Part shown: one piece after another, positions 1 to 8,617 of the stretch | Layout: every line of letters begins with the position of its first letter | Numbering within the stretch: position 1 is the stretch's first letter | NCBI GenBank assembly: GCA_039822005.1 | Contig: JBCBMZ010000004.1 | Span: 124,001-188,000 of the forward strand | Direction of reading: 5' to 3' | From: JBCBDX01 sp039822005 | GTDB lineage: Bacteria > Pseudomonadota > Alphaproteobacteria > Rhizobiales > Rhizobiaceae | Length of the DNA: 64,000 nt | Notes under the pieces: generated by a model | Told to the model about the DNA's origin: nothing | What the model saw: the letters and a program-made list of their open reading frames with translations, nothing else | Databases searched by the model: none | Position numbers and translations under genes: made by a program

Positions 1-80
1 CACAAGAAATGGGGGAGCTTTTCAAAGTCTGGTGCTTGGCCCAAAATGAGGGGGTGCAAATTGCACCTTTTGAGGTTTGA
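1..80 (+). CDS. C-terminal end of a MidA-like class I SAM-dependent methyltransferase (partial)
   Basis: An open frame runs in from the left edge and stops with TGA at 78-80. The last residues contain a MGELFKVW motif followed by a short tail ending PFEV. That resembles the end of the DUF185/MidA family (NDUFAF7-like protein arginine methyltransferases), in which a MGxLFKV motif lies near the C-terminus. In rhizobia this gene commonly sits between lgt and pgeF, and pgeF follows here 51 bases later, which supports the call. Only 25 codons are present, so the methyltransferase fold itself cannot be seen and the identification rests on the motif plus context. Confidence 0.55.
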   Translation, partial: QEMGELFKVWCLAQNEGVQIAPFEV

Positions 81-131
81 TGTGGTCGCCTATGGTCGAA
101 CGAAATTACCGAAGACGAAGCGCAAAATAGT

Positions 132-938
132 TTGGACCGTAGATTGAACCAGCCATTAGATCCTGTCGCCGCGCCGGCCCTTAATATGGACGGATTGCGG
201 CACGCTTTTTTCACCCGCCAGGGCGGCGTATCGAAAGGGATTTATGCAGGGTTAAACACCGGCCTTGGCTCCGATGATGATCGGGATCACGTGCTCGAAA
301 ACCGCCGTCGAGTGGCGGCATTTTTCGGCGTTGGCGTTGAAACGTTGGCGGGTTGCCATCAAGTCCATTCGCCTGATGTTGCAACCATTGAAACGGCTGC
401 GCAAGCGTCAGAACGGGTAAAAGCCGATGCGCTGGTCAGCAAGCTTGCAGGCGTGCCGCTTGCCATCCAAACCGCAGATTGCGGACCCATTTTGTTTGCG
501 GACCCACAAGCAAGGGTCGTTGGCGCGGCACATGCTGGGTGGAAAGGCGCGACCGGCGGCATCATTGAAAACACCGTGGCGGCGATGGAAGCCCTCGGCG
601 CCGATCGGCAAAGCATCAATGCTGTTTTGGGGCCGACAATCAGTCAGGCCAACTATGAGGTCGGCCCCGAGTTTGCCGAACGGCTCACAACGCTTGATGC
701 CGACAACCACCGGTACCTTGTCACGTCCAAAAGGCACGGTCACTTCATGTTTGATCTACCGGCCTTTGTCATCGCCAAGCTGGACGAAAGCGGGGTAGGA
801 AATGCCAGGTGGACGGGCCATTGCACCTACGCCGATGAAGGGCGATTTTTCTCCTATCGGCGCACTACCCATCGCGGCGAAGCCGACTATGGCCGCCAAA
901 CATCATCCATTATGCTATTGAAACCACAAGAGGACTGA
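132..938 (+). CDS. pgeF: PgeF/YfiH family peptidoglycan editing factor (laccase-domain protein)
   Basis: This 268-residue protein belongs to the Cu-oxidase_4 / DUF152 family. Members include E. coli PgeF (YfiH), which corrects L-Ser misincorporated in peptidoglycan precursors, and some act as purine nucleoside phosphorylases. Visible motifs are FFTRQGGVS near residue 28, NTGLGSDD, the CHQVHSPDV stretch, QTADCGPI and AAHAGWKGA. They supply the conserved His/Cys/His metal-site residues of the family, so the site looks intact. The frame is open upstream but offers no ATG. TTG at 132 is the first usable start, and an internal ATG at 187 would begin just before the FFTR motif. The next gene starts two bases after the stop, so the two are probably cotranscribed. 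Confidence 0.85.
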   Translation: MDRRLNQPLDPVAAPALNMDGLRHAFFTRQGGVSKGIYAGLNTGLGSDDDRDHVLENRRRVAAFFGVGVETLAGCHQVHSPDVATIETAAQASERVKADALVSKLAGVPLAIQTADCGPILFADPQARVVGAAHAGWKGATGGIIENTVAAMEALGADRQSINAVLGPTISQANYEVGPEFAERLTTLDADNHRYLVTSKRHGHFMFDLPAFVIAKLDESGVGNARWTGHCTYADEGRFFSYRRTTHRGEADYGRQTSSIMLLKPQED

Positions 939-939
939 A

Positions 940-2091
940 ATGGCACTGCACTTTGATGAACGCGAATATCGCGAACGCAAGGACAGGCTCCTCGTTGCCA
1001 TGCGGGAGCAAAAGCTCGATGCGATGCTCCTTTTTGCACAAGAGTCGATGTATTGGCTGACTGGCTATGACACGTTCGGCTTTTGCTTCTTCCAATGCAT
1101 GATCGTCACGAAGTCCGGTGATCTGGCTTTGTTGACCCGCTCAGCTGATCTGCGTCAGGCGCGCCACACATCGAACGTGGAAAACATCATTATCTGGGAA
1201 GATCGTGCAAGCGCACGCCCGACCAATGATCTCAAAGACCTGCTTTCTGAGATGAACCTTCTGGGCACCAGGGTGGGTGTCGAATATGACTGCGCCGGGC
1301 TTACCGGCAAACGCGCCAAAGAACTTGACGAAGACATGATGAGTTTTGCTGATCTCGCAGACGCTTCCTATCTCGTCACGCGACTGCGCGCGATCAAATC
1401 CTTCGCCGAAATCGCCTATATCAAAGAAGCGGCCATGCTTGGCGATCATGCCCTTGTCGTCGCGCGCCCGTTGATCAAGGCAGGCGCAAGCGAAGGCGCA
1501 ATTCTTGCCGCCATGCAGGGGTCGATTTTGGAAGGTGGTGGCGACTATGCCGGCAATGAGTTCATCATCGGGTCGGGCGATGACGCCCTGTTGTGCCGTT
1601 ACAAATCCGGACGTCGAAACTTGTCCGATCAAGATCAGCTAACACTGGAATGGGCCGGTGCGTATCGCCGCTATCACGCGGCTTTGATGCGCACCGTCGT
1701 GATCGGCAAACCCACGCCGCGGCATGAAGAACTGTTCCAAGCGTGCACTGATGCCCTGACCGCGGTAGAAGCGGCCATGCAGTCCGGCAAGACATTTGGA
1801 GACGTTTTTCAAGCTCATGCGGAAGTTATGGATAAAGCAGGTTTGGCACGACACCGGCTAAATGCGTGCGGTTATTCACTGGGTGCCCACTTCACGCCAT
1901 GTTGGATGGATATACCGATGTTTTTTGCCAATAACGACGCTAAGATCGAGCCAAACATGACACTTTTTGCCCACATGATCATCATGGACTCCCACAGTGG
2001 CACCGCAATGACCTTGGGGCGAACCTATCTGACGACTGACACTGCGCCACAGTCACTGTCCAGCCTACCGCTTGATTTGATCGTCGCATGA
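940..2091 (+). CDS. M24 (creatinase/prolidase fold) protein lacking metal ligands; ectoine-hydrolase-like pseudo-aminopeptidase
   Basis: This 383-residue protein has a creatinase-type N-terminal domain (about 1-150, with MYWLTGYD) followed by a pita-bread M24 domain. In active M24 metallopeptidases the ligands are Asp, Asp, His, Glu and Glu. Here the first Asp position reads LEWAGA (Glu237), the second falls in YHAALMRT with no Asp, the His position reads CGYSLGAH, the first Glu position is LFAHMI (His), and the last lies in GTAMTLG with no Glu. All five therefore look substituted, so an ordinary metal-dependent aminopeptidase is unlikely. Ectoine hydrolase DoeA/EutD is a known M24 relative without metal that works through a catalytic Glu, and Glu237 could be equivalent, but no other ectoine gene is nearby. 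The start follows pgeF by one base. Confidence 0.7.
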   Translation: MALHFDEREYRERKDRLLVAMREQKLDAMLLFAQESMYWLTGYDTFGFCFFQCMIVTKSGDLALLTRSADLRQARHTSNVENIIIWEDRASARPTNDLKDLLSEMNLLGTRVGVEYDCAGLTGKRAKELDEDMMSFADLADASYLVTRLRAIKSFAEIAYIKEAAMLGDHALVVARPLIKAGASEGAILAAMQGSILEGGGDYAGNEFIIGSGDDALLCRYKSGRRNLSDQDQLTLEWAGAYRRYHAALMRTVVIGKPTPRHEELFQACTDALTAVEAAMQSGKTFGDVFQAHAEVMDKAGLARHRLNACGYSLGAHFTPCWMDIPMFFANNDAKIEPNMTLFAHMIIMDSHSGTAMTLGRTYLTTDTAPQSLSSLPLDLIVA

Positions 2092-2128
2092 CGCAATCAT
2101 GCCACAGCCAATAAGGGAAACCTTCTTG

Positions 2129-2713
2129 ATGAACGGGACATTTATAGCAAAAGCTGTTGCGATACTCGCAATCATTTTGACGGTCAGCGCGTGTAACTCA
2201 ACCGATGACACGTTGACCGTAGGCGACGGCTCGGTGGGAGGTGGACCGGGAACAAGTGCGCCCAATCCCGCCGGTGTAACCAATCAATTACCATCTCAAC
2301 AACCGCCCGGCACCACAAGTACACCTGCCCCAGCAGCCGCGACGACCGGCCAACCCCAAGTTTATTTTGCACCAGTTGTCGGTGCGCCGGTCGACAAAGT
2401 AACGGCGCTGTCACAGCGCCTTTCAGTGAAAGGTCCGGAACAGGGCATCCAACTCCTACCCTCGCGCCTTCCCACGGTGAGCCATGAAGTGCGAGGATAT
2501 TTCAGCGCGATTAGCGCGAACGGTAACACCATCGTCACTCATGTGTGGGACGTCTTTTCACCTTCGGGCGAACGCATTCACCGCATCCAGTCACAAGAAA
2601 CTGTTTCCGGCAGCGCTGCCGATCCCTGGAGCGTTGTACCGACAACCACGATGGAATTGATTGCAGACAAAGTGTTGGGCAGCTACGTAGCCTGGCGGGC
2701 AACCCAAACCTGA
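2129..2713 (+). CDS. Predicted outer-membrane lipoprotein of unknown function
   Basis: This 194-residue protein has a type II signal peptide. A positively charged start is followed by a hydrophobic stretch (AVAILAIILTV) and a lipobox V-S-A-C, so acylation is predicted at that Cys. A low-complexity Gly/Pro/Thr/Ser linker follows (about residues 25-80), then a folded domain with the repeated theme of a secreted beta-rich module (HEVRGYFSAISANG, THVWDVFSPSGERIHRI). An upstream in-frame ATG at 2099 exists, but the ATG at 2129 has an AAGGGA ribosome site at 2113-2118 and gives a proper signal peptide. A lipoprotein at this position next to prs recurs in rhizobia. The function is not recognised. 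Confidence 0.7.
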   Translation: MNGTFIAKAVAILAIILTVSACNSTDDTLTVGDGSVGGGPGTSAPNPAGVTNQLPSQQPPGTTSTPAPAAATTGQPQVYFAPVVGAPVDKVTALSQRLSVKGPEQGIQLLPSRLPTVSHEVRGYFSAISANGNTIVTHVWDVFSPSGERIHRIQSQETVSGSAADPWSVVPTTTMELIADKVLGSYVAWRATQT

Positions 2714-2840
2714 AACATCGCGCAAGTTTTCAGTGCAAGCAAGTTTCCGGTGCAAGAAGGTCAGTTGCGCTTGCAATGAGCAGTCGTGTGTCTAAAAGGC
2801 GGCGCAGTAGGTATGTTGCTAATTTAAAGGCGCCGGGCTC

Positions 2841-3779
2841 ATGAAACTGTTTGCGGGCAACTCCAATCGCCAGCTGGCAGAGAGTGTAGCAAAATATCTG
2901 GGCGTCAGCGTCGGACGCGCCAATGTGCGCCGATTTGCCGACGACGAGATTTTCGTGGAAATTCAGGAAAATGTGCGTGGTGAGGATGTGTTTATCCTGC
3001 AATCGACATCGCGTCCGGCAAATGATCATTTGATGGAAATGCTCATCATGATCGACGCATTTCGTCGTTCATCGGCCCGCCGGATTACCGCCGTTCTGCC
3101 CTATTTTGGTTATGCCCGCCAAGATCGGCGGGCCTCGGGGCGCACACCTATCTCCGCCAAGCTTGTTGCCAACCTAATCACGCAGGCCGGCGCCAACCGG
3201 GTGCTGACACTTGATTTGCACGCCGGCCAAATTCAGGGTTTTTTCGATATCCCCACCGACAATCTTTTCTCTGTTCCGGTAATGGCGCGTGACATCAAGG
3301 CCAAGCATAAAAACCTGGCCAGTTGTATGGTTGTGTCACCGGATGTTGGTGGAGTGGTGCGTGCACGTTCGCTGGCCAAGCGTTTGGACGACACCATGCT
3401 AGCGATCGTCGACAAGCGACGTGAAAAAGCCGGCGAAAGCGAAGTTATGAACGTCATCGGTGACGTCACCGGCAAGGATTGTTTCCTGATTGACGACATT
3501 GTCGATTCCGGCGGCACGCTTTGCAATGCGGCTGAGGCCATGATGAAAATAGGGGCAGCCAGCGTCACCGCCTACATCACGCACGGGGTTCTTTCCGGCA
3601 GCGCAGTCGACCGAGTTGAGAAATCGGTTCTAAAGGAACTTGTCACAACCGACTCCATTCAACCAACTCCGGAAGTAAATGCGGCCAACAAAATCCGCGT
3701 ATTGACCATCACGGACCTGATCGGCGAAGCGATCGTGCGCACAGCACACGAACAATCCGTTTCCAGCCTGTTTGACTGA
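2841..3779 (+). CDS. prs: Ribose-phosphate pyrophosphokinase (PRPP synthetase)
   Basis: The 312-residue product makes 5-phosphoribosyl-1-pyrophosphate from ribose-5-phosphate and ATP, feeding purine, pyrimidine, histidine, tryptophan and NAD synthesis. It begins with the family KLFAGNSN start, has the flexible-loop signature YARQDRRASGRTPISAK, the LDLHAGQIQGFF stretch, and the PRPP-binding loop DCFLIDDIVDSGGT. The length is standard for class I enzymes. The GGGCTC stretch before ATG 2841 is only a weak ribosome site, but the start matches the family. The stop codon ends one base before the convergent chromate transporter gene, so the two share no intergenic spacer. Confidence 0.96.
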   Translation: MKLFAGNSNRQLAESVAKYLGVSVGRANVRRFADDEIFVEIQENVRGEDVFILQSTSRPANDHLMEMLIMIDAFRRSSARRITAVLPYFGYARQDRRASGRTPISAKLVANLITQAGANRVLTLDLHAGQIQGFFDIPTDNLFSVPVMARDIKAKHKNLASCMVVSPDVGGVVRARSLAKRLDDTMLAIVDKRREKAGESEVMNVIGDVTGKDCFLIDDIVDSGGTLCNAAEAMMKIGAASVTAYITHGVLSGSAVDRVEKSVLKELVTTDSIQPTPEVNAANKIRVLTITDLIGEAIVRTAHEQSVSSLFD

Positions 3780-5108
3780 TCACGCCGCGGCAAAACCGGT
3801 AAGCGTGACAATCATCCCAATGACGGCCGCGACACCCAATACCGCGAAAAGGTTGACCTTAAACCGCAAGAGCGCAACGCTGGACGCGAGTGCGACCAAA
3901 AACGCGACAATATCTATACCCGCAAGACTGATTTGCGGCAGCCACACCGCTCCGGCCCGGGCATAGGTCGGCTCCCCGAACAGAACGGCAATGCCAAACC
4001 AAATGGCGAGGTTCAAAATCACACCGACTACAGCTGCTGTAACCGTTGCCAGCGAAGCTGATAGCCATCGCACATGGCGCAAACGTTCCATGTGCGGCGC
4101 ACCGGCAAATATCCATAAGAAGCAGGGAACGAATGTGAAGAACGCGGCGATGATGCCGCCGGAAAAGCCACCTGCCAATGCGCCGCCGGCTGCATTGTAA
4201 CCGCCGACAAAGCCGACAAAAACAAGCACCAGCACGAGCGGGCCAAGCGTTGTTTCAGCCAGACCCAGCCCTTTCAGCATGTCGGAAGCCGTCAGCCAGC
4301 CATAGACCTCGACAACTTGCTGCGCGACATAGGCAAGCACGGCATAGGCACCCCCGAAAGTAACAATGGCAGTTTGCGAGAAAAACAGCCCAGCCTGCCC
4401 CGAATACCCGCCAACAATCCCGAGCAATAACGCCAAGGGGATGAGCCAAATGAGGCCCCAGAATAAAACGGCGCGCAAAGTCTGCGCAAAAGGGTTGATG
4501 TCTGAGTGTTGACCGCCCGCCACCTGATCGTCGTCAGCCTGTGTCGGAACCAAATCCGGCGCTACCCGCCACAACAGCAAACCAATCAGCGCCGCGCCGA
4601 ATATGATGATTGGGAAGGGGATACGCAAAAAGAAGATCGCGACAAAAGCAAGCACAGCAATCGCATACATGGCCGGTGTCTTCAGCGCCTTGCCCGAAAC
4701 CTTGATCAGCGCCTGTAAAACCACGGCGATAACCGCCGCTTTGAGACCGTAGAAAACTCCGGCCAAAAGCGGCACATCACCAAAGACGACAAAAACAGCC
4801 GCCAAAGCCAGCATCATGAAAAGGCCAGGCAAAATGAAAAGCAGCCCGGCGACGATGCCGCCACGCACACCATGCAAAAGCCAACCCGCATAGGTGGCCA
4901 ATTGCATCGCTTCGGGTCCGGGGAGCAGCATGCAAAAATTCAACGCATGCAGGAATTGTTTTTCGGTAAGCCATTTTTTCTCATCGACCAGCACGCGATG
5001 CATGACCGCGATTTGCGCGGCCGGCCCACCAAAGGATAACAGGCCGATTTTGGCAAAAGCTTGCGTTGCTTCAGCCTCGGTAACATCGGCATCATTGGCT
5101 TTGAGCAT
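3780..5108 (-). CDS. chrA: Chromate transporter, ChrA family, two-domain
   Basis: This 442-residue membrane protein has two homologous CHR domains of about 200 residues, each with several hydrophobic helices. The first carries the family motif FGGPAAQIAVMH and LPGPEAMQLATY; the second has TFGGAYAVLAYV and the TTLGPLVLV region. ChrA exports chromate from the cytoplasm, driven by the membrane potential. The start is placed at the ATG at 5106-5108 (MLKANDAD), which overlaps the end of the rhodanese gene by 17 bases; an upstream ATG at 5156 would add 16 residues but lie deeper inside that gene. The overlap with the rhodanese suggests translational coupling and a shared role in oxyanion or sulfur-related stress. 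Confidence 0.9.
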   Translation of the reverse strand: MLKANDADVTEAEATQAFAKIGLLSFGGPAAQIAVMHRVLVDEKKWLTEKQFLHALNFCMLLPGPEAMQLATYAGWLLHGVRGGIVAGLLFILPGLFMMLALAAVFVVFGDVPLLAGVFYGLKAAVIAVVLQALIKVSGKALKTPAMYAIAVLAFVAIFFLRIPFPIIIFGAALIGLLLWRVAPDLVPTQADDDQVAGGQHSDINPFAQTLRAVLFWGLIWLIPLALLLGIVGGYSGQAGLFFSQTAIVTFGGAYAVLAYVAQQVVEVYGWLTASDMLKGLGLAETTLGPLVLVLVFVGFVGGYNAAGGALAGGFSGGIIAAFFTFVPCFLWIFAGAPHMERLRHVRWLSASLATVTAAVVGVILNLAIWFGIAVLFGEPTYARAGAVWLPQISLAGIDIVAFLVALASSVALLRFKVNLFAVLGVAAVIGMIVTLTGFAAA

Positions 5109-5433
5109 GGTTCGCCCCAGTAACATCAATCGCCACGGTGTTAATACCAGCTTCAATCATGGCAGTCATGCCACCCTCAACATACCGGCAATGGATGCCT
5201 TCATCGCGCAAAAATCCGCACACAGATTGACTGACTTCATGGCCGTGCACGCAGTAGATGACAAGTTGATGACCTGCAACAGCAGGTGCCCAGTTGGCCG
5301 CGTCAAAAGGGTGACGAAAAACGGACCCTTCAATTTGTCGGCCCGATGCCTGACGCGCTTTGGGTTTACGCACATCGACAAGCGTGACCGTGCCGAGCAA
5401 CGCTGATAATTCCGTTGGGGTGATCTTTGACAT
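5092..5433 (-). CDS. Single-domain rhodanese-like protein
   Basis: This 113-residue protein has a single rhodanese domain (VTLVDVRKP near the start) and the loop CVHGHEVS, whose Cys would carry the persulfide. GlpE-like single-domain sulfurtransferases are of this size. It is immediately upstream of and overlaps the chromate transporter gene. Rhodanese genes next to chrA occur elsewhere and may relate to sulfur-species handling or oxidant stress, but the physiological donor and acceptor cannot be told from sequence. Confidence 0.85.
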   Translation of the reverse strand: MSKITPTELSALLGTVTLVDVRKPKARQASGRQIEGSVFRHPFDAANWAPAVAGHQLVIYCVHGHEVSQSVCGFLRDEGIHCRYVEGGMTAMIEAGINTVAIDVTGANHAQSQ

Positions 5434-5543
5434 GAAAGCCTCCGCATAGATCGCGAAGGCGGAACTTGGAGCATTGCGCTCTCAAGCGGGGCGTCCGCCA
5501 CTGGCCCCGCACTGGAACTGGCACATATCAAGTTGATGCACAA

Positions 5544-5972
5544 TCAAACACCAACGGCTGTCGTGCACGCGCGAAACTCCTGCACAGCGGGCGCCGCCCC
5601 ATCCAACGACACAGATGTGGCCTGCTCGCCCAAATACGCTGTTGCAACATTGTTGAATTCAAGCCCGTTGAGCACATTGCCGAACCCGCGGTCGGTGACC
5701 GTCACGGTCTGCCCGCCATCGGACAAGACATGCCGGTTGGTGGAAATGAAGTTCTGGCGCGGTCCGTCAAACTGCATCGCGAAGAACGGACCGTTCTCCC
5801 AAGGTTGCGCGCCAGTTACCGAGATCGAATATTCGGGAATTGTTGGATCATAGGTAAGACGCACCGATGTGTTCTCGCCATCATAAAGCAGCTCGCAAAT
5901 GGCCCCGAACCGCACTTCCCACGACAAGGCGGGGGTTGTCGTCAAAAGGACAAAGAGCAAAGATCTTAGCAT
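5544..5972 (-). CDS. Small secreted protein of unknown function (alphaproteobacterial family)
   Basis: This 142-residue protein has an N-terminal signal peptide (MLRSLLFVLLTTTPALS then W), indicating export. The mature part holds two Cys (CELLYDG and RACTTA) that could form a disulfide. It has conserved-looking stretches such as FFAMQFDGPR, NRHVLSDGG and VTDRGFGNVLNGLEF. Similar proteins are familiar from Rhodobacterales, where some database entries carry an implausible 'excinuclease ABC subunit B' label; nothing in this sequence supports DNA repair. It could be cotranscribed with the downstream rhodanese and chrA genes. Confidence 0.65.
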   Translation of the reverse strand: MLRSLLFVLLTTTPALSWEVRFGAICELLYDGENTSVRLTYDPTIPEYSISVTGAQPWENGPFFAMQFDGPRQNFISTNRHVLSDGGQTVTVTDRGFGNVLNGLEFNNVATAYLGEQATSVSLDGAAPAVQEFRACTTAVGV

Positions 5973-6343
5973 GCAGGGCTTTCGGAAAACACTTGGCTGA
6001 TACGAGAAACAAGGTAGCGCATGAAGCGGCGAGTTAAACGGAGCTGAAACCTAAAAGCTTTCATCCCGGTAAAGCGTTCACACCGCGGGCATGTCTCTAC
6101 TGAAAAAAACGGATGGTTCATGGCTCACAGGGTTTTACGCGCGAATCTAGCGGCAAACGGCTCGCCATCATGCGCATGGATTATACCGTTGGCAAATTCC
6201 GCACCGAAGGAACAGTTTTTGGTGTTTATGACATTTATTTGTCACAAATTGAAATATTTATTAAAGGGGTTGCTTATCTGAAAAAAAATGTCAAATTTCG
6301 CTAAATACAAAATTCGGTGCTTTATCGAATAAAGGGGCATTTT
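5973..6343. other. Intergenic region between divergent genes, AT-rich on its right side
   Basis: About 370 bases separate the minus-strand secreted-protein gene from the plus-strand gene at 6344. The right half (about 6200-6340) is markedly AT-rich, with runs such as TTATTTG, AATATTTATTAAA and a run of eight A's. It presumably holds promoters in both directions. No convincing -35/-10 pair, terminator or short gene with a ribosome site was found. Confidence 0.4.
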
Positions 6344-6862
6344 ATGGTACAGACTTTCAAATATATTTCTTTCGCTCTCATGATGGTGGTAGTCACCGCG
6401 ATTACGGCGCGTGCAGACACATATATTCTCTTGATGAACACACTCGACGAACCAGTCAGCATAAACGGCAGCGACACAATTGAGAGCAAAGGCGGCATCT
6501 GGTCGCCGCTCGATGCATCGATCCTCTACGATAGAAGCAAGCGGGCCAAGGTCATCGACGAACATACCCGTTGCGACGGCGGCTGGAAAATTACGGGCCA
6601 GGCAGAAAAGTCTGAAACCCTCTGCCTGCCGCTTGGTTTTGGTGAGATCGGCTGCGTTCTTGCCGTACTCAGCAAGGATGAAACCGACAGCAAGCACAAG
6701 ATTGAGCTCGAAAAATTACGGGGAACCGCCTGTTCGGATCAATGGTGGAACACAAAAGGCAAGGCGATCTTTGAAGATGCCTACACCAAATGGAAAGAGG
6801 TTACCGCCCAATCACAAGATGGCGCCAAGGCAGCCGCAGAATTTATTTCGGCGATCGAGTAA
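6344..6862 (+). CDS. Secreted protein of unknown function with conserved-spaced cysteines
   Basis: This 172-residue protein has a signal peptide (hydrophobic FALMMVVVTAI, then ARAD). The mature part contains four cysteines (TRCDGGW, ETLCLPLG, GEIGCVLA, TACSDQWW), compatible with two periplasmic disulfides. An upstream start at 6317 is possible, but the ATG at 6344 has an AAAGGGG ribosome site nine bases before it and gives the correct signal peptide length. A hairpin follows the stop codon. I do not recognise the family. Confidence 0.6.
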   Translation: MVQTFKYISFALMMVVVTAITARADTYILLMNTLDEPVSINGSDTIESKGGIWSPLDASILYDRSKRAKVIDEHTRCDGGWKITGQAEKSETLCLPLGFGEIGCVLAVLSKDETDSKHKIELEKLRGTACSDQWWNTKGKAIFEDAYTKWKEVTAQSQDGAKAAAEFISAIE

Positions 6863-6885
6863 CGACATCTGCCGCTAAAACGATG

Positions 6886-6917
6886 GCCCTCCAGCCGGTA
6901 ACCCGCTGCTGGAGGGC
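6886..6917 (+). terminator. Hairpin after the 172-residue secreted-protein gene
   Basis: A perfect 10-bp inverted repeat, GCCCTCCAGC (6886-6895) and GCTGGAGGGC (6908-6917), with a 12-base loop lies 23 bases after the stop codon. It is followed by TCTAATCC rather than a clear T-run, so intrinsic termination is possible but not assured. Confidence 0.5.
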
Positions 6918-7131
6918 TCTAATCCTATACTCAACGGTTGAGCTTTCCGGTTTCTTGCACTTGGCTGTAGGCTTAACGATTTCCAAGCTTTGTCCAACCA
7001 CTTGCATTCCACGCGCCCTTCCCGTAAGAGCCCGCCATCCGCGCAGACACCCTTGGAGGCAGCGCGGCTGATGCTTGGCATCGATAGTATTGGCTATCTC
7101 TCCACATATTATGCCCTCGAAAGGAAACGCT

Positions 7132-7764
7132 ATGAGCGACACTTACGTGCTCACAGCCGAGGCGCGCGACCGGGTCGGTAAGGGGTCCGCCCGGGAAGTT
7201 CGTCGCCAAGGCCACGTACCCGCCGTTATTTACGGCGATAAGAAAGAACCTTTGTCCATTGCACTTTCACGCAAGGACGTTACCCAAAAAATCATGTCAG
7301 GCGGCTTTTTGACAACCGTTGGCGAGATTGAAGTCGGCGGCCTAAAGCACAAAGTGCTCGCCAAGGACTATCAACTCGATCCGGTGAAGGACAGGCTGAT
7401 GCATGTCGACTTCCTGCGCATCTCTGCAAAGTCTGTTGTGACCGTCAACGTGCCGGTGCACTTTGAAAACGAAGAGACTTGCCCCGGCATCAAGATGGGC
7501 GGCGTCCTCAACATCGTCCGTCACGAAGTTGAAGTGAACGTGCCGGCCGACGCGATCCCTGAGTTCTTTACGCTGGATCTGGCAAACGCCCAAGTAGGTG
7601 ACGCACTTAAAGTGTCGTCGATCAACCTGCCTGCAGGCGCCGAGCCAACCATTACAGACCGCGATTTTACCATCGCGACCATTGCAGCGCCAGGTGGCGG
7701 CATCAAGTCTGATGATGAAGAAGCTGAAGGTGACGCGGAAGCCACAACCGAAGGCGGCGAATAG
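7132..7764 (+). CDS. rplY: 50S ribosomal protein L25/general stress protein Ctc
   Basis: This 210-residue protein is the long (Ctc/TL5-type) form of L25, which binds 5S rRNA. The N-terminal L25 domain (about 1-95) shows the typical AEARDRVGKGSAREVRRQG and VPAVIYG motifs. The C-terminal beta domain contains VHFENEETCPGIKMGGVLN, ending in an acidic tail. The ATG at 7132 is preceded by GAAAGGA and begins at the expected family start; an upstream alternative at 7075 has no such support. It is followed 31 bases later by pth, an order conserved in rhizobia. Confidence 0.95.
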   Translation: MSDTYVLTAEARDRVGKGSAREVRRQGHVPAVIYGDKKEPLSIALSRKDVTQKIMSGGFLTTVGEIEVGGLKHKVLAKDYQLDPVKDRLMHVDFLRISAKSVVTVNVPVHFENEETCPGIKMGGVLNIVRHEVEVNVPADAIPEFFTLDLANAQVGDALKVSSINLPAGAEPTITDRDFTIATIAAPGGGIKSDDEEAEGDAEATTEGGE

Positions 7765-7795
7765 TATCGCAACCTAAGGCGCTCGGAGAGGCAAG

Positions 7796-8500
7796 ATGAA
7801 GATCATCGTCGGTCTCGGCAATCCAGGTGCAAAATATGCGGGCAACCGCCATAATATCGGTTTCATGGCGGCGGACGCGATCGTTCGCCGCCATAACTCT
7901 TTCAGCCCGTGGCAAAAGAAGTTTTCTGCCGAAATATCGGAAGGTCGATTAGAGGGCGAAAAGCTACTTGTCATCAAACCGCAGACTTTTATGAACCTCT
8001 CCGGACAGGCCGTCGGTAAGGCGATGCGGTTTTATAAGCTCCATCCGGACGATATCAGCGTCTTTTACGACGAACTGGATTTGGCGCCCGGCAAGGTGCG
8101 CATCAAAACCGGCGGCGGCCATGGCGGTCATAACGGCATCAAATCCATGGACGCTCATTGCAGCAAGGACTATCAGCGGGTCCGCTTGGGCATTGGCCAC
8201 CCCGGCGCGAAAGAACAAGTGACCAACCATGTGCTCGGTGATTTCGCCAAAGCGGATCAAAAGTGGCTGGAGCCGTTACTTGACGCAATTGGGAGGGAAA
8301 TCGACCTTCTCGTCAAGGGCGACAATCCCGGCTTCATGAACAAGCTCGCCCTGGCTGTCGGGGACAACAGACCAGTTGAAAAACCAAAGTCCTCCGCACC
8401 CAAACAACAAAGTCATGTGCGTCAGGCGCGCGAAACGGGACCCAAGCCGGAAGCAACGGGGCCCATGGCCGGGATGCTCAAGAAGCTGTTGGGCAAATAG
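7796..8500 (+). CDS. pth: Peptidyl-tRNA hydrolase
   Basis: The 234-residue enzyme releases peptides from peptidyl-tRNAs that dissociate from stalled ribosomes. The N-terminal GLGNPGAKY (Asn9) and NRHNIGF (catalytic His19), the VIKPQTFMNLSGQAV segment, the FYDELDL catalytic Asp and the GGHGGHNGIKSM loop are all present. The body is the usual length, but there is a C-terminal tail of about 45 basic and Pro-rich residues beyond the E. coli length, which is common in alphaproteobacteria. A GGAGAGG ribosome site precedes the ATG. It lies directly downstream of rplY, most likely in one operon. Confidence 0.96.
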   Translation: MKIIVGLGNPGAKYAGNRHNIGFMAADAIVRRHNSFSPWQKKFSAEISEGRLEGEKLLVIKPQTFMNLSGQAVGKAMRFYKLHPDDISVFYDELDLAPGKVRIKTGGGHGGHNGIKSMDAHCSKDYQRVRLGIGHPGAKEQVTNHVLGDFAKADQKWLEPLLDAIGREIDLLVKGDNPGFMNKLALAVGDNRPVEKPKSSAPKQQSHVRQARETGPKPEATGPMAGMLKKLLGK

Positions 8501-8617
8501 CGGGAGCCACCGTTTCGGCTGCCCCAAAAAATGCTGCACCGCGCAAAGTAGGGCCTTTCACTGTCAGCCGCCGAATAATACGCTACCGCTGAAAATGTAA
8601 TTCTGATTGGGGCCAGA

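Noticed and set aside
940..2091. Annotating the M24 protein as an active Xaa-Pro aminopeptidase or as true ectoine hydrolase
   Set aside because: The metal ligands are missing, and no ectoine utilisation neighbours (doeB, doeC, doeX) exist, so neither label is safe.
5544..5972. Labelling the 142-residue secreted protein as an excinuclease subunit
   Set aside because: There is a signal peptide and no ATPase or helicase motif; the label, known from some database entries, is implausible.
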